DNA of 6,263 nucleotides. Origin: an uncultured bacterium. Lineage in GTDB: Bacteria; Actinomycetota; Coriobacteriia; Coriobacteriales; Coriobacteriaceae. The position numbers were made by a program, and so were the translations under genes. Under the pieces are notes generated by a model. It was given only the letters and a program-made list of their open reading frames with translations. It ran no database searches and was not told where the DNA came from. Of the stretch, positions 6,003-6,263 are shown in pieces. Every line of letters starts with the position of its first letter. Within the stretch, counting starts at the first letter, position 1. The stretch lies in contig CAJMRP010000113.1 of the NCBI GenBank assembly GCA_905215765.1, positions 1-6,263 of the forward strand, written 5' to 3'.

Positions 6003-6048
6003 GACTCCTTTTTTGTGTTTAACCCCTGTCATGCATGTGACAGGAGTC
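6003..6048 (-). promoter_or_regulatory. ptsH leader: dyad hairpin and a helix that can mask the ribosome site
   Basis: In the minus-strand RNA, GACTCC (6043-6048) is perfectly complementary to GGAGTC (6003-6008), which contains the core of the ptsH ribosome-binding site AAGGAG (6005-6010). Between them CCTGTCA/TGACAGG (6038-6044 with 6025-6031) forms a 7-bp hairpin with a 6-base loop. The full 7-bp hairpin shares two C residues with the masking helix, so the two compete, although a shortened TGTCA/TGACA hairpin can nest inside it. The dyad TGTCA-N6-TGACA could equally be a protein operator in DNA, with the spacing typical of CRP-family sites. The pairing is seen; either regulatory role is inferred. 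Confidence 0.45.
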
Positions 6049-6063
6049 AGATTCACGACATTG

Positions 6064-6072
6064 TTTATATTA
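6064..6072 (-). promoter_or_regulatory. possible -10 region of the ptsH promoter
   Basis: The minus strand reads TTAATATAAAC here, containing overlapping TAATAT (6067-6072) and TATAAA (6064-6069) in a clearly AT-rich island. Transcription would begin near 6057, giving a leader of nearly 60 bases that includes the dyad. No good -35 lies at the usual distance, so the promoter may need an activator or another element further upstream. Confidence 0.35.
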
Positions 6073-6161
6073 ACTCACATCAAACGGTTTTTCATTGTGT
6101 TTCAGACGAATTATTGGACAGATGTGTTTGTCGTCCGCTTGCTCGCCCACAGGGGCCCGTG

Positions 6162-6263
6162 CGCGGCCTGTGAGATTTCCTGCTCTACAGTCCTGCTCGC
6201 ACGAAGAGCACATTAAGTGCTCTTCGGCTCGTGCGGAACTCGCGATAAATCTCACAGGCCGCG
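6162..6263. repeat. structured inverted-repeat element with 17-bp arms and nested hairpin
   Basis: CGCGGCCTGTGAGATTT (6162-6178) and its exact reverse complement (6247-6263) are 68 bases apart. Inside, GAAGAGCAC/GTGCTCTTC (6203-6211 with 6217-6225) is a perfect 9-bp hairpin with an ATTAA loop. CGCAC/GTGCG (6198-6202 with 6231-6235) extends it across a 5-base bulge. An 8-bp direct repeat TCCTGCTC lies at 6178-6185 and 6191-6198. The right arm ends at the window edge and may continue. There is no T-run on either side, and no convincing coding region. Possible identities are a dispersed palindromic or MITE-like element, or a structured RNA between ptsH and the gene upstream. Confidence 0.7.

Noticed and set aside
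6064..6079. A CRP-like site (TGTGA half) over the ptsH -10 region
   Set aside because: Only one half matches; the other half, ATAAA, shares just two of five bases with TCACA.
6070..6255. A 61-codon minus-strand frame across the inverted-repeat element
   Set aside because: It begins with a GTG inside the repeat arm, has no ribosome-binding site, and resembles no protein family I know.

Overview
The window looks like chromosome of a moderately GC-rich Actinomycetota bacterium. The style of the proteins (an HD-domain CCA enzyme, a pair of 1-phosphofructokinase-like PfkB kinases beside ptsHI, GC-rich coding with AT-rich promoters) suggests the Coriobacteriia, perhaps Collinsella or a relative. 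That placement is inference from recollected protein style, not from a search. Every gene I can support lies on the minus strand, so transcription runs from high to low coordinates.

From the right edge, in transcription order: a 102-bp structured inverted-repeat element (6162-6263) reaches the window edge. Next is an AT-rich promoter and leader region, then ptsH (HPr, 5735-5998). A hairpin with a short T-run (5652-5689) and a possible internal promoter separate it from ptsI (Enzyme I, 3898-5601). A strong hairpin without a T-run lies between ptsI and the first PfkB-family sugar kinase (2891-3823), and a textbook intrinsic terminator (2831-2862) closes that unit. A second, paralogous PfkB kinase (1772-2704) has its own candidate promoter and its own strong terminator (1712-1749). 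Then come the tRNA CCA-adding enzyme gene cca (182-1576), a weak terminator-like hairpin, a possible promoter, and the 5' part of a tRNA-Glu(CTC) gene cut by the left edge.

Functionally this is a central sugar-uptake region. Enzyme I takes phosphate from phosphoenolpyruvate and passes it to HPr, which supplies sugar-specific Enzyme II permeases encoded elsewhere. The two PfkB kinases probably act on the phosphorylated sugars those permeases deliver, most likely fructose-1-phosphate or a related ketohexose phosphate. No permease or regulator gene is visible. cca and the tRNA are tRNA-maturation functions with no evident link to the sugar genes.

I see no clear undescribed multi-gene system. 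The parts most worth a second look are the inverted-repeat element at the right edge, the ptsH leader that can pair with its own ribosome-binding site, the hairpins that punctuate ptsH-ptsI-kinase, and the shared active-site substitution (CAGD instead of GAGD) in both kinases.
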